A program made the position numbers and the translations under genes. From Phycisphaerales bacterium (GTDB lineage: Bacteria > Planctomycetota > Phycisphaerae > Phycisphaerales > UBA1924), in assembly GCA_016741915.1 (NCBI GenBank), contig JACVCS010000015.1:1-56959 (forward strand): 56,959 nucleotides of DNA, given 5' to 3'. Positions 31,892 to 39,731 of the stretch are shown piece after piece (positions within the stretch are counted from its first letter, which is position 1; every line of letters starts with the position of its first letter). The notes under the pieces are model-generated. The model ran no database searches. It saw only the letters and a list, made by a program, of their open reading frames with translations, and was not told where the DNA came from.

Positions 31892-32277
31892 TCTGCTGCT
31901 CCTTGCTGCTTCGTCGGGGCAACCTCCGGGCCGGGATTCACTCGATCCTGGCAAAGCTCTCGGAGCTGCCGCCGTCGCAAAGAACGGGCGGCTGCTCCGC
32001 AGAGCTCCCAACCCCGACGGCGGACGCGCCGTGGTGCCAGCGAGCACGCGAGAGGAGTGACAGGCCGTAGTGCGGCTTCATCACGCTCGGCGCGACGGCA
32101 GCACGCGAGCCAGCCACGGGGTGTTCGACGGCGGCCAAAGCTCCGCGGGCCGAATGGCCGCAGCCGCAAGTCCAAAGGCATTCAGAGCATTTCTCGATTG
32201 GGCGAACCGGCAGGCACCAGCTCTCGATCGATTCCGCTTGCCTTCTTGCAACGGTATCTGGTATTCAATGGCTCTCC
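31892..32277. other. 386-base gap between divergent parB-like and ardC-like genes
   Basis: No gene is supported. It contains the ribosome site of the parB-like gene near 31900-31905 and presumably promoters for both directions. I see no repeats suggestive of parS. Confidence 0.5.
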
Positions 32278-33399
32278 ATGCACAAGACCAGCTCCGACCT
32301 GTCCGGCGCTCACGCGCCCGACTCGTGCGATGCCGGAGCCCGCTCGACACAGAACCCATCCCAACCGACGAACACTTCACCATCGACAGCGGCATCACCG
32401 TCGCCGACGCCCCTGACCTCTGATCGCCTCGGCCAGCGACCCGCGGCGTCCTCATCCGCACTCGACCTCTACGCCGAGATCACCAACCAGATCGTCACGA
32501 TGCTGGAGCAAGGCGTTGTCCCGTGGCGTTCGCCAATCCTCGGCCAAACCCACGCGGGCCACCCGAAGAATCTCAATACCGGCAAGCCCTATCGCGGCGT
32601 CAATGTCTTCCTGCTCGCGTTCACGGCGTTCGTGAAGGGCTACGAGTCTTCCTATTGGCTCACGTTCCAACAAGTTCAGCAACGCGGCGGAACCGTCCGC
32701 CGCGGCGAACGCTCCACGATGGTCGTCTTCTTCAAGCCCTACGAAGTCACCGACCCATCCGACGGCGAGACGAAGACCGTCCCGGTGCTGCGCTACTTCC
32801 GCGTCTTCAACGCGCAGGCGCAGTGCGAGAACGTCCACGTCCCCGATACGCCGAAGTACACGCCGACGCAGTTCGAGAAGATCGAGGCCGCCGACGCGAT
32901 CGTCAAAGGGTACAAGAATGGTCCGATCGTCGAGCATCTCGGAGCACGCGCGTTTTACCGGCCGCGTACCGACACGGTGACGATCCCGGATCCGACGCGA
33001 TTCTCAACCCCCGAGGAGTACTACGCCACCCTCATGCACGAACTGGCCCACTCAACCGGGCACAGCTCTCGCCTGGACCGCAAGATCGACACCGATCCCA
33101 AGCCTTTCGGCTCGCCCGACTACGGCAAAGAAGAACTCATCGCAGAGATGGCCGCGGCGTTCCTCTGCGGCGAAGCCGGCATCCGCCCGGCCGTCATCGA
33201 CAACCAGGCCGCGTACCTGGCCGGCTGGCTCGGCGTTCTCAAGAGCGATAAGCGGCTGGTCATCGCCGCAGCCAGCGCCGCACAGCGTGCCGCCGAGCAC
33301 ATCCGCGGCGTGAAGCACGAGCAAACCAACACCAGCAGCGAAAGCAGTCGCAGCAGCAGCAACGCAAACGCATCCGAGTCGGAGATCGAGCCCGCATGA
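32278..33399 (+). CDS. ArdC-like antirestriction protein
   Basis: 373 aa. After a low-complexity N-terminal 65 residues, the ArdC single-strand DNA-binding domain is clear: EITNQIVTMLEQGVVPWRSP, NTGKPYRGVNVFLL, SSYWLTFQQVQQRGG, RGERSTMVVFFK. The zincin-like C-terminal domain has HELAHSTGH near residues 254-262 and EELIAEMAAAFLCGEAGI, giving the third metal ligand. ArdC proteins from conjugative plasmids protect incoming single-stranded DNA from restriction in the recipient. Together with the relaxase and coupling protein this supports transfer between hosts. A Ser/Asn-rich tail ends the protein. Several in-frame ATGs inside the low-complexity part leave the exact start open. Confidence 0.9.
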   Translation: MHKTSSDLSGAHAPDSCDAGARSTQNPSQPTNTSPSTAASPSPTPLTSDRLGQRPAASSSALDLYAEITNQIVTMLEQGVVPWRSPILGQTHAGHPKNLNTGKPYRGVNVFLLAFTAFVKGYESSYWLTFQQVQQRGGTVRRGERSTMVVFFKPYEVTDPSDGETKTVPVLRYFRVFNAQAQCENVHVPDTPKYTPTQFEKIEAADAIVKGYKNGPIVEHLGARAFYRPRTDTVTIPDPTRFSTPEEYYATLMHELAHSTGHSSRLDRKIDTDPKPFGSPDYGKEELIAEMAAAFLCGEAGIRPAVIDNQAAYLAGWLGVLKSDKRLVIAAASAAQRAAEHIRGVKHEQTNTSSESSRSSSNANASESEIEPA

Positions 33400-33750
33400 C
33401 AGTCGATGTCAATGGTGGTCGTCAAGCTCCGTCGTTGATCACGGTGTGTTGATTGGCGAAGTTCCGGACAGCGTCTTTCCGCGGCGCGCCCGCGCCGCAG
33501 GCTCGCGCAGCGAGCCACCCCAGCCCCCGCGATCGGAGTCGTCGTCCGAGCCCCCAACACGCACCCAGCAACAACCACCCACCAATCCCCACCCCACACC
33601 CAACCAAAAAATGCACAGACATCTCCCCTATGGCGTTCGGCGAACACCCACGGGGCTGTTCGCCGAGCGGTCCTCCGCAGCCACGCAAGGGGTACCCCTG
33701 GCTTCCCTCAGGGGCCTCCCCGGCGGTTGTTCAACCGCTGGGGAAGTACT

Positions 33751-33835
33751 TCCGCTTGATCCTTTCAGCCCGCTCTGCGGGCTTTTCTTTTGCGCTCCCC
33801 CCTTCCGAGCCCACGGTGCTCTGCTCCACAAGGTC
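33751..33835 (+). repeat. 85-bp inverted repeat, left arm
   Basis: Exact reverse complement of 35536-35620. After a 15-base insertion on this side the match resumes (33851-33865 against 35520-35534). It contains the tRNA-Ser terminator sequence in plus orientation, beginning with the last four bases of the tRNA 3' end. Confidence 0.95.
33767..33791 (+). terminator. Terminator inside the left repeat arm
   Basis: AGCCCGC-TCT-GCGGGCT followed by TTTCTTTT. A duplicated copy of the tRNA-Ser terminator, here pointing toward the recombinase gene, so it may insulate that gene from upstream transcription. Confidence 0.8.
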
Positions 33836-33947
33836 CTGTCTTGTTCTTCCTGGCCCACAATGAGTGTGCCTGCCTTTCCCCCATGCTCCCGCGGCTCCCA
33901 CGCATGCCGCCGAGCCCGCTGGGTCCATGTCGGTGATTTTTCTCCTT

Positions 33948-33991
33948 GCGCGATGCGGGCATCGCGCGTTGAGGTATGGCCATGCCTCAAC
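33948..33991. promoter_or_regulatory. Two abutting palindromes upstream of the recombinase
   Basis: 33948-33967 is a perfect palindrome (GCGCGATGC-GG-GCATCGCGC). It is followed without a gap by the 24-base near-perfect GTTGAGG-TATGGCCATG-CCTCAAC at 33968-33991 (one mismatched pair). They end 107 bases before the recombinase start; operator or recombination site are both possible. Confidence 0.6.
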
Positions 33992-34098
33992 TTCCTTGTA
34001 CAATTCTCCAACACGCCGAACCTCGCGGACGTGCCCGCAGGGCTTCAAGCGGCTCCGCCGCGCATTCGTCCGCGAGGAAGGCGTTGGAGGGTGAACCG

Positions 34099-35673
34099 AT
34101 GTTCAAATCTATTGAACCGCTCCGATACTTCCTGTACGCACGCAAGTCCACCGACGACGCGTCACGGCAGATCCGCTCCATCGGCGATCAGATCGCCGAG
34201 GTGCGCGACCTTGCGGCACGGGAAGGTCTCTGCATCCTCGAAGAACTCACCGAAAAGCAGAGCGCCAAGGAGCCGGGCCGCCCTGTGTTCAATGAAATGC
34301 TGCGACGCATTGAACGTGGAGAGGCCGCGGGGATCATGGCCTGGAACCCCGATCGACTGGCGCGCAACGCCGTCGACGGGGGGCAGATTATCCATCTCAT
34401 CGACCGCGGCCTGCTCAAAGACCTCAAGTTCCCCACGTTCAAGTTTGACCGCAGCGCCACCGGCAAGTTCATGCTCAACATCGCCTTCAGCCAATCGAAG
34501 TACTACATCGACAACCTCAGCGAGAACATCGCCCGTGGCAAGCGGCAGAAGGCCAAGAACGGTCTATGGCCGCAGGTCGCACCGATGGGGTATCTCAACG
34601 ACAAGGCCACGCGAGGGATCGTCCCGGACCCGAGGCTGGCACCACTGATCAAGAGAATGTTCGAGCTCTACGCCACCGGCGACTACGGGCTCAAAGAGCT
34701 GCGAGAGGTCGTGGTCAAGCTCGGCCTGACGACACGCAGCGGCAAGCCGCCGAGTGTCTCAAAGGTGCAAACCGCCCTTGAGAATCCCCTCTACTACGGC
34801 GTCATCCGCTACAAGGGCGAGTACTACGACGGCAAGCACACGCCAGTCATCACGCGTGAACTCTTCGAAGAATGCCGGCGGATGATGCGCTCACGCGCCC
34901 GCGTGGTCGGGTACCGGTTTAAGCCCTTCAACTATCGGGGGCTGGTCCGCTGTGGTCGGTGCGGCTGCATCGCCACGCTGGACCAGCAGGGCAAGTACCG
35001 GTACGTGCGGTGCTCACGCAAACGCGGCCCGTGCCCCGAGCCATTTACACGGGAGGAGGAACTCAACCGCCAAGTAGCGGCGGCACTCGAAACTGCGGCG
35101 ATCTCCGAGCCTCTCGCCAAGGAACTCCACGCCATGCTCGACGAGCGGGCGGCGTGCGAAGCGGAGCGAGCCGCCACCGAGCGAGATCGAATAAACACCG
35201 AAATCACCATCTGCGACCAGCGGCTCCGCCGTCTCTTAGAAATGTCCGTCGATGGCGCGATCTCCATCGAGGAGTATCGCGAAGCAAAGAACACCCTGGT
35301 CCTTGAACGCCGTCAGAAAAGCGAATCCCTGGCCAAACTGGAGGGGGGAGTGACCGAGGGGTTCGAAATCCGCAGGTCGCTCACAAACTCCGCACTGGAA
35401 GCAACTTACGTGCTTCAGCGCCACGACCCGGCGGAAATGGTGCGATTCTTCAAATCCGTGGGTTCGAAATGGACCCTGCGGGATCGGCGGCTTCAGTGGG
35501 TGCCGCGGGAGCCCTGGCAACTCATTGTGGGCCAAGACCTTGTGGAGCAGAGCACCGTGGGCTCGGAAGGGGGGAGCGCAAAAGAAAAGCCCGCAGAGCG
35601 GGCTGAAAGGATCAAGCGGAGAGGGGGGGATTCGAACCCCCGATACCGGCTTAACACCAGTATAACGGTTTAG
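34099..35673 (+). CDS. Large serine recombinase (site-specific integrase)
   Basis: 524 aa from ATG 34099, with GGAGG ten bases upstream. The resolvase domain opens with YFLYARKSTDD (nucleophile Ser near 17), then GDQIAEVRDLA, MAWNPDRLARN and the YYIDNLSENIARGKRQK helix. The recombinase domain has NPLYYGVIRYKGEYYDGKHTP. A zinc ribbon follows (VRCGRCGC near 284, then CSRKRGPCPE), then a long coiled coil. The last roughly 45 codons lie in the right repeat arm and antisense to the tRNA-Ser gene (GGDSNPRYRLNT), so the present C-terminus is provided by target-site DNA. It is the likely integrase and excisionase of the mobilizable element to its left. Confidence 0.92.
   Translation: MFKSIEPLRYFLYARKSTDDASRQIRSIGDQIAEVRDLAAREGLCILEELTEKQSAKEPGRPVFNEMLRRIERGEAAGIMAWNPDRLARNAVDGGQIIHLIDRGLLKDLKFPTFKFDRSATGKFMLNIAFSQSKYYIDNLSENIARGKRQKAKNGLWPQVAPMGYLNDKATRGIVPDPRLAPLIKRMFELYATGDYGLKELREVVVKLGLTTRSGKPPSVSKVQTALENPLYYGVIRYKGEYYDGKHTPVITRELFEECRRMMRSRARVVGYRFKPFNYRGLVRCGRCGCIATLDQQGKYRYVRCSRKRGPCPEPFTREEELNRQVAAALETAAISEPLAKELHAMLDERAACEAERAATERDRINTEITICDQRLRRLLEMSVDGAISIEEYREAKNTLVLERRQKSESLAKLEGGVTEGFEIRRSLTNSALEATYVLQRHDPAEMVRFFKSVGSKWTLRDRRLQWVPREPWQLIVGQDLVEQSTVGSEGGSAKEKPAERAERIKRRGGDSNPRYRLNTSITV
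35536..35620 (-). repeat. 85-bp inverted repeat, right arm
   Basis: Exact reverse complement of 33751-33835. It overlaps the tRNA-Ser 3' end by four bases and the final codons of the serine recombinase. It is the natural 3' flank of the tRNA, so this arm is probably the original. Confidence 0.95.
35580..35604 (-). terminator. tRNA-Ser terminator
   Basis: On the minus strand, AGCCCGC-TCT-GCGGGCT then TTTCTTTT, 13 bases after the tRNA 3' end. Confidence 0.85.
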
Positions 35674-35708
35674 CAAACCGTCGCCTTCAGCCTCTCGGCC
35701 ACCTCTCC
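35617..35708 (-). tRNA. tRNA-Ser (anticodon GCU)
   Basis: Reads GGAGAGGTGGCCGAGAGGC on the minus strand, with acceptor stem GGAGAGG/CCTCTCC, anticodon stem ACGGT/ACCGT around the loop TTGCTAA (anticodon GCT), a long class II variable arm (TACTGGTGTTAAGCCGGTA) and T arm GGGGGTTCGAATCCCCC, discriminator G. CCA is not encoded. It reads AGC/AGU codons. It marks the right border of the mobile element and its 3' flank is part of the 85-bp inverted repeat. Confidence 0.96.
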
Positions 35709-35868
35709 GGGAAAGGCTTGGGCGGAAGGATAGCCCGGTTTTTGTCTGCCGCCAACAGGGTTGGGGATTGGGGAAGTGGGGAGGCTGAGGAGCGGCGTGG
35801 TGCGGCGTGGTACGGCTTGGTGTGAAGCGCTGACGGGCGGCGGTTTGTGCGTGGTGCTCGGCCCTCGG

Positions 35869-35917
35869 CACTGAGCACTGAGCACTCAGCACTGAGCACT
35901 CAGCACTCAGCACTCTC
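35869..35917. repeat. Seven tandem heptamers
   Basis: CACTGAG, CACTGAG, CACTCAG, CACTGAG, CACTCAG, CACTCAG, CACTCTC in a row, 14 bases after the 3' end of rnhA in its transcript direction. The same heptamer recurs at 51211-51224. Confidence 0.95.
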
Positions 35918-35930
35918 TTCGCTACTTGCG

Positions 35931-36398
35931 TTATCGCACGGATTCGATGGCTTCGACGGCCATGCGGTCGCATTCTTCGTTTTCGGGGTGGCCGGCGTGG
36001 CCTCGGACCCAGTGGAACTTGAGGTTGTGTTTGGCGCGGAGTTCGTCGAGGGTTTGCCAGAGGTCCTGGTTTTTGACTGGGGATTTGGAGGCGGTTTTCC
36101 AGCCGCGTTTTTTCCAGGAGTCGATCCACTCGCTGAGGCCTTTGAGGACGTATTGCGAGTCGCTGAAGAGTTCGACGTTGGAGGGTCTTGAGAGGGCGGA
36201 GAGGCCTTTGATGACGGCGAGGAGTTCCATTTTGTTGTTGGTGGTGCCGGGCTCGCCGCCGGCGTGTTTGAGGAGTTTGCCTGTGGCGGGGTGTTTGAGG
36301 ATGAAGGCCCAGCCGCCGGGGCCGGGGTTGCCTGAGCAGGCGCCGTCGGTGAAGAGTTCGACGGTGGGGCGGGATGTGGCATTTTCGCCTGCGGACAT
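35931..36398 (-). CDS. rnhA: Ribonuclease HI
   Basis: 155 aa, the usual length. It cleaves the RNA strand of RNA-DNA hybrids in the cytoplasm. The four carboxylates are all present: [17 protein letters not shown] (first Asp), [13 protein letters not shown] (Glu), [14 protein letters not shown] (second Asp) and [17 protein letters not shown] (last Asp), with the active His in RGHAGH. The basic substrate-handle region [20 protein letters not shown] is also conserved. It is followed by the heptamer array and then the tRNA-Ser gene, all on the minus strand. Typical chromosomal gene, not part of the mobile element. Confidence 0.95.
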   Translation of the reverse strand: MSAGENATSRPTVELFTDGACSGNPGPGGWAFILKHPATGKLLKHAGGEPGTTNNKMELLAVIKGLSALSRPSNVELFSDSQYVLKGLSEWIDSWKKRGWKTASKSPVKNQDLWQTLDELRAKHNLKFHWVRGHAGHPENEECDRMAVEAIESVR

Positions 36399-36476
36399 TC
36401 GGGCAAGTTGTAGGCGCGGGCAAGCGGCGCGCGGTGGCTTGCGTTTGCGGGCGGAGGCGGGCGTGTCGGGTTTCGA

Positions 36477-38657
36477 TCAGGCTTTGAGTTTGAGGCTGAA
36501 AGCGCGTTCGAGGGCCATGTCGTGGGCGGCGTTGTATGAGGGGCCCAGCACCGACCAATCGAACTGCCAGGATTGGGCTTCGACCTGGTTGCGCAGGGCG
36601 ATGCGGCCGCGACGGTCGAGGGTGCAGAAGTCCATCATGTTGCGGGCGAGTTGGGCGGCGGCGTCGTGGAAGCTCTTGCCGCGGCGGCGGATGACCCACA
36701 TGCCCGGGCGCTCGTGGTGCTTATTGAGCTGCGCGACGTATGAGCCGAAGCCGGCGAGGTCGCTGCTGATGGCGGGGACGCCCATGGCGACGCTTTCGAG
36801 GGGTGTGTAGCCCCAGGGTTCGTACGCGCTGGGGAAGACGCCGAGGTGGCAGCCGCGGACGAAGTGGTCGTACTCCATGCCCCAGAGCGGATTCGTCGGC
36901 GAGATGAAGTCCGGGTGATACACGATCTTCACCGGGTCGTCCGGACGGTTGAAGAGCCAGACGTTGCGGATCTGTTCCAGGACGGGGTCGGCGTCTTCGA
37001 CGATGTGCGTGGTGACCATCGGCAGGCGATCGACCTTCAGCGCCTGCTGGGTACGGCGGTAGCGCAGCACCCAGTACTCGTCGATCTCGCGTTCAAGGTC
37101 GACCTTGTGGCCTGAGGCGCCTTTCTTGAAGAGTTTGTGCCCCAGGTGCTTCATGATCTCGTCGCAGACGGACTGGAACTCGTTGAGGACGCCGCGTTGT
37201 TGCAGGGCCCAGGGGTGCAGCGCGCGGGTGGGTCGTTTGGTGATGATGAAGAAGACCACGGTGACGGGGGAGCCGGCGGCGCGGAGCTCGGCGTTGAGGC
37301 GGGCCATGGCTTCGAGGCAGAGGTCGAAGCCTTTGTTGCGGGGCTCGTAGCGGCCGCTGGTGAAGAAGTAGAGGGTTTTGGAGAGATCGAAGCTGTAGCT
37401 GGGGAAGAAGTGCCCCATGACGAAGCGGTTGATGCGTTCCTTGTACTCGGCGTGGAGGGTTTGGAACTCGTGACCGACGTTGTAGCGTTGGATGTCGAGG
37501 CCGTTGGGGAGGATGACGTCGGGGCGACGGCCGAGGAGCCCGTCGCATTCCTCACCGGTGATGCTGCTGACGGTGGTCATGACGTGGCAGCCGTGGGTGC
37601 AGGCGCGTTCGATCGAATGCTGGCACTCGATGAGGTAGCGTTTGGCTTCGTGGGCCTGGTCGATGGTGCCCCAGCCGAGGCGGTCGTAGAAATCTTCTTC
37701 GTTGCTGGCCATGTAGCGACCGAGGAGGGTGGCGTGGGTTTGGAAGATGAGGCCCACGGGGGTCTGCTGATGGCGGAGCATGGGGATGGCGAGAGAACCC
37801 ATCCATTCGTGCATGTGCGCGAGGACGGGCCCGCCGCCGGTTGCGCCGGGGGTGTTGCATTGGCGGGCGACTTCTTCGACGAGTCTTCGGACGGCGTCGG
37901 CGAAGGAGACGACGCCGTCGATGAGGGCGTCGCCGGCGGGGGTGGAGATTTTGTGGTCGTTCCAGAGGCGGAACTTGGTGTCGTCGAGGCGTTTGGGGCC
38001 TTGCCAGTGTTCGATGAGGAGGCAGCGTGGGCGGCCGGAGATCATCCAGCGGCCGTGGTGGACGATGAGGCCCTGCTCGCGGAGGACGTTGACGGCGCGG
38101 CCGATGGGCCCGGTGGGGGTGGTTTCTTCGAACTCGATGGCGGCGGTTTGGCCGTTCCACGGGCCGACCATGCAGTAGCGTTCGTGCCAGCGGTCGACCA
38201 TGAAGGGGGCTTTGCTTTTGAGAACTTGGTAGATGCCGCCGACCTGGTTGCAGACTTCCCAACCGACTTCGAGGAGGAGGGCGTTTTGGTGTGGGGGATG
38301 GTTGTGATGATCGGTTGAGGCGTCGGCGGAGCCTGGGGGTGTAGAGGAGGGGGCTTGAGCGGCGGTGCCGGGCGGGTTCGCGGCGGCGGCGTGCGTGTTG
38401 TCGTCAGCGGGCGAGGGCGGGATCGGTGGCAGCGTGGGCATGGCTCGGCTGGTGGAGGAGTTGGGGTTGCTGGTGCTGGCGTTGTTGTTGCTGGTGTTGC
38501 TCGACATGAGCGGATCGGACTGCAACGGTCGATCGGCGGGCCCGGGCTCGATGGGCATGGGCAGGGGTGAGAGATCCGCGGGCTTGATCTCGGGCAGGAT
38601 GGCCGGGACTGGTGAGGCGGGGGGCTCGGCCTTGCGGGATGTGGATCGCTTGGCCAT
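36477..38657 (-). CDS. GT3-type (eukaryote-like) glycogen synthase
   Basis: 726 aa. After about 120 low-complexity Pro/Ser/Asn residues comes the catalytic core: LLEVGWEVCNQVGGIYQVLKS (substrate-binding N-terminal motif), HMHEWMGSLAIPMLR, FQTHATLLGRYMAS, ILPNGLDIQRY, FFTSGRYEPRNKGFD and PSAYEPWGYTPLESVAMGVP, the E-x7-E donor loop. These match animal and fungal glycogen synthase (family GT3, using UDP-glucose) rather than the usual bacterial GlgA (GT5). The enzyme extends alpha-1,4-glucan chains. The gene stands alone with no other glycogen gene beside it. I cannot locate the arginine cluster for glucose-6-phosphate control with certainty (RYRRTQQALKVDR is a candidate). No strong ribosome site precedes the start. 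Confidence 0.88.
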   Translation of the reverse strand: MAKRSTSRKAEPPASPVPAILPEIKPADLSPLPMPIEPGPADRPLQSDPLMSSNTSNNNASTSNPNSSTSRAMPTLPPIPPSPADDNTHAAAANPPGTAAQAPSSTPPGSADASTDHHNHPPHQNALLLEVGWEVCNQVGGIYQVLKSKAPFMVDRWHERYCMVGPWNGQTAAIEFEETTPTGPIGRAVNVLREQGLIVHHGRWMISGRPRCLLIEHWQGPKRLDDTKFRLWNDHKISTPAGDALIDGVVSFADAVRRLVEEVARQCNTPGATGGGPVLAHMHEWMGSLAIPMLRHQQTPVGLIFQTHATLLGRYMASNEEDFYDRLGWGTIDQAHEAKRYLIECQHSIERACTHGCHVMTTVSSITGEECDGLLGRRPDVILPNGLDIQRYNVGHEFQTLHAEYKERINRFVMGHFFPSYSFDLSKTLYFFTSGRYEPRNKGFDLCLEAMARLNAELRAAGSPVTVVFFIITKRPTRALHPWALQQRGVLNEFQSVCDEIMKHLGHKLFKKGASGHKVDLEREIDEYWVLRYRRTQQALKVDRLPMVTTHIVEDADPVLEQIRNVWLFNRPDDPVKIVYHPDFISPTNPLWGMEYDHFVRGCHLGVFPSAYEPWGYTPLESVAMGVPAISSDLAGFGSYVAQLNKHHERPGMWVIRRRGKSFHDAAAQLARNMMDFCTLDRRGRIALRNQVEAQSWQFDWSVLGPSYNAAHDMALERAFSLKLKA

Positions 38658-38918
38658 GGTGGTGGGAGTTTATCAGAAACTGGGGTGCTTTGTGGTATGA
38701 TCCGTGCGTGGAAAGGGTGCATTCGGCTTTGAAACTGCTGGCGATTCTCCGTCATCAATGCGAACGACCCCGCGCGTGGGTTTGGGCAAGCATCGGAGCA
38801 TCGAACGGTTGCCAAGCCAGCCGACGGGGGCGTGTGCATGGGTGAGTGACAGGACGAGCAGATCGGAAGCTTTGCGGGTGAAGCGCCCGGAGAACGGCCG
38901 GATGGTCATCCGGCGTCC

Positions 38919-39683
38919 ATGACACCGCCGCCGATCAGACTGACTGAATGGTGGATCTATCGGCGTATCCGTTATCCGAGTATTCAAGTGCGGGTGGCGT
39001 TGGTACTTCTGGTGAGTTTCGGCGTCGGTGGTTTTCTGCGATTCTCAGATCTGATCAGCACGGGCGATTCTCAGCATGATGTGTTTCTGAAGAAACTGTC
39101 GATGTCCATCGGGTTGATCGCGGGTATCTGTGCCTCGGTTGCGTTGGGGATTTGGTATCGGCGAAAGATGATCGCGGCGGATGAGCGATTGTGTCAGAGG
39201 TGCTTCACGCCGCATGAGGCACGGGGTGTGATGACGTGTGGTACCTGTGGGCATTTCTTTCACGGCGATGAGGATCGTGCTGAGCACATGTACGCGGCGT
39301 TTCGAGATTATGCGGGGCGGGTAGGATCGGTGCCGTTCTTGGTGGTGGTTATCCTCTTGGTGTGCGACCAGGTGTTCGGAGCGTTCGGCGTCAAGCTCGA
39401 ATCTTTGACCGGGGTGCATCTCGTTTACATCATCGTGGGATCGCAGGTGTGTGCGATCGCGATTACCGCGAGCGTCAACAAACGCCGAGACGATCGTGTT
39501 CGACGAGCGAACTTCTGCTGCTGCGAACGCTGCGGGCATCCGTTTGATTGGCAGGTCAGCGAGGAACAGTTGAAGTCCTATGACAGCGACAAGCAGCCGC
39601 CCGAAACGATCACCTGCACCGAGTGCGGCGAGACGTTCAGCCCGCTGGCGGTCTATCGGCGCTGGCGACATGCGCTCAACTGA
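38919..39683 (+). CDS. Membrane protein with two zinc-ribbon-like motifs
   Basis: 254 aa. Transmembrane segments near residues 25-43, 62-82, 128-147 and 156-175. Between the second and third is CQRCFTPHEARGVMTCGTCGHFFHGDED, two CxxC pairs fit for zinc. The C-terminal tail has CERCGHPFDWQ and ITCTECGETFS, a second CxxC pair. The family is unknown to me; such layouts occur in planctomycete membrane proteins of unknown role. The gene stands alone between divergent GT3 synthase and convergent purL. The 260-base upstream gap (38658-38918) must hold both promoters. Confidence 0.7.
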   Translation: MTPPPIRLTEWWIYRRIRYPSIQVRVALVLLVSFGVGGFLRFSDLISTGDSQHDVFLKKLSMSIGLIAGICASVALGIWYRRKMIAADERLCQRCFTPHEARGVMTCGTCGHFFHGDEDRAEHMYAAFRDYAGRVGSVPFLVVVILLVCDQVFGAFGVKLESLTGVHLVYIIVGSQVCAIAITASVNKRRDDRVRRANFCCCERCGHPFDWQVSEEQLKSYDSDKQPPETITCTECGETFSPLAVYRRWRHALN

Positions 39684-39731
39684 TCGTCATCAGCGCTGTG
39701 GGCGAAGTTGTGGTCGGTGAGGCTCAGCGGC

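Larger units (their letters stand above)
33400..34098. other. Structured non-coding region before the serine recombinase
   Basis: About 700 bases with no supported gene but many foldable repeats: CGGCGAACA/TGTTCGCCG around 33650-33677, a GC-rich hairpin CCCCGGCGGTT/AACCGCTGGGG near 33719-33744, the 85-bp inverted-repeat arm and two abutting palindromes listed separately. A plausible home for the recombinase attachment site and promoter. Confidence 0.55.

Noticed and set aside
33976-34098. Upstream extension of the serine recombinase by 41 codons
   Set aside because: The extension has no family resemblance, and ATG 34099 has a good ribosome site followed at once by the resolvase fold.
33751-35620. 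attL/attR pair of the integrated element
   Set aside because: The arms are inverted, not direct, so they cannot be the two products of a simple integration; the left attachment site is not found.
35869-35917. Possible CRISPR array
   Set aside because: The repeats are seven bases without spacers, and no cas genes are near.
37137-38318. 393-aa plus-strand frame rich in Glu, Val, Gly and Ala
   Set aside because: Antisense shadow of the GT3 glycogen synthase produced by high third-base GC.
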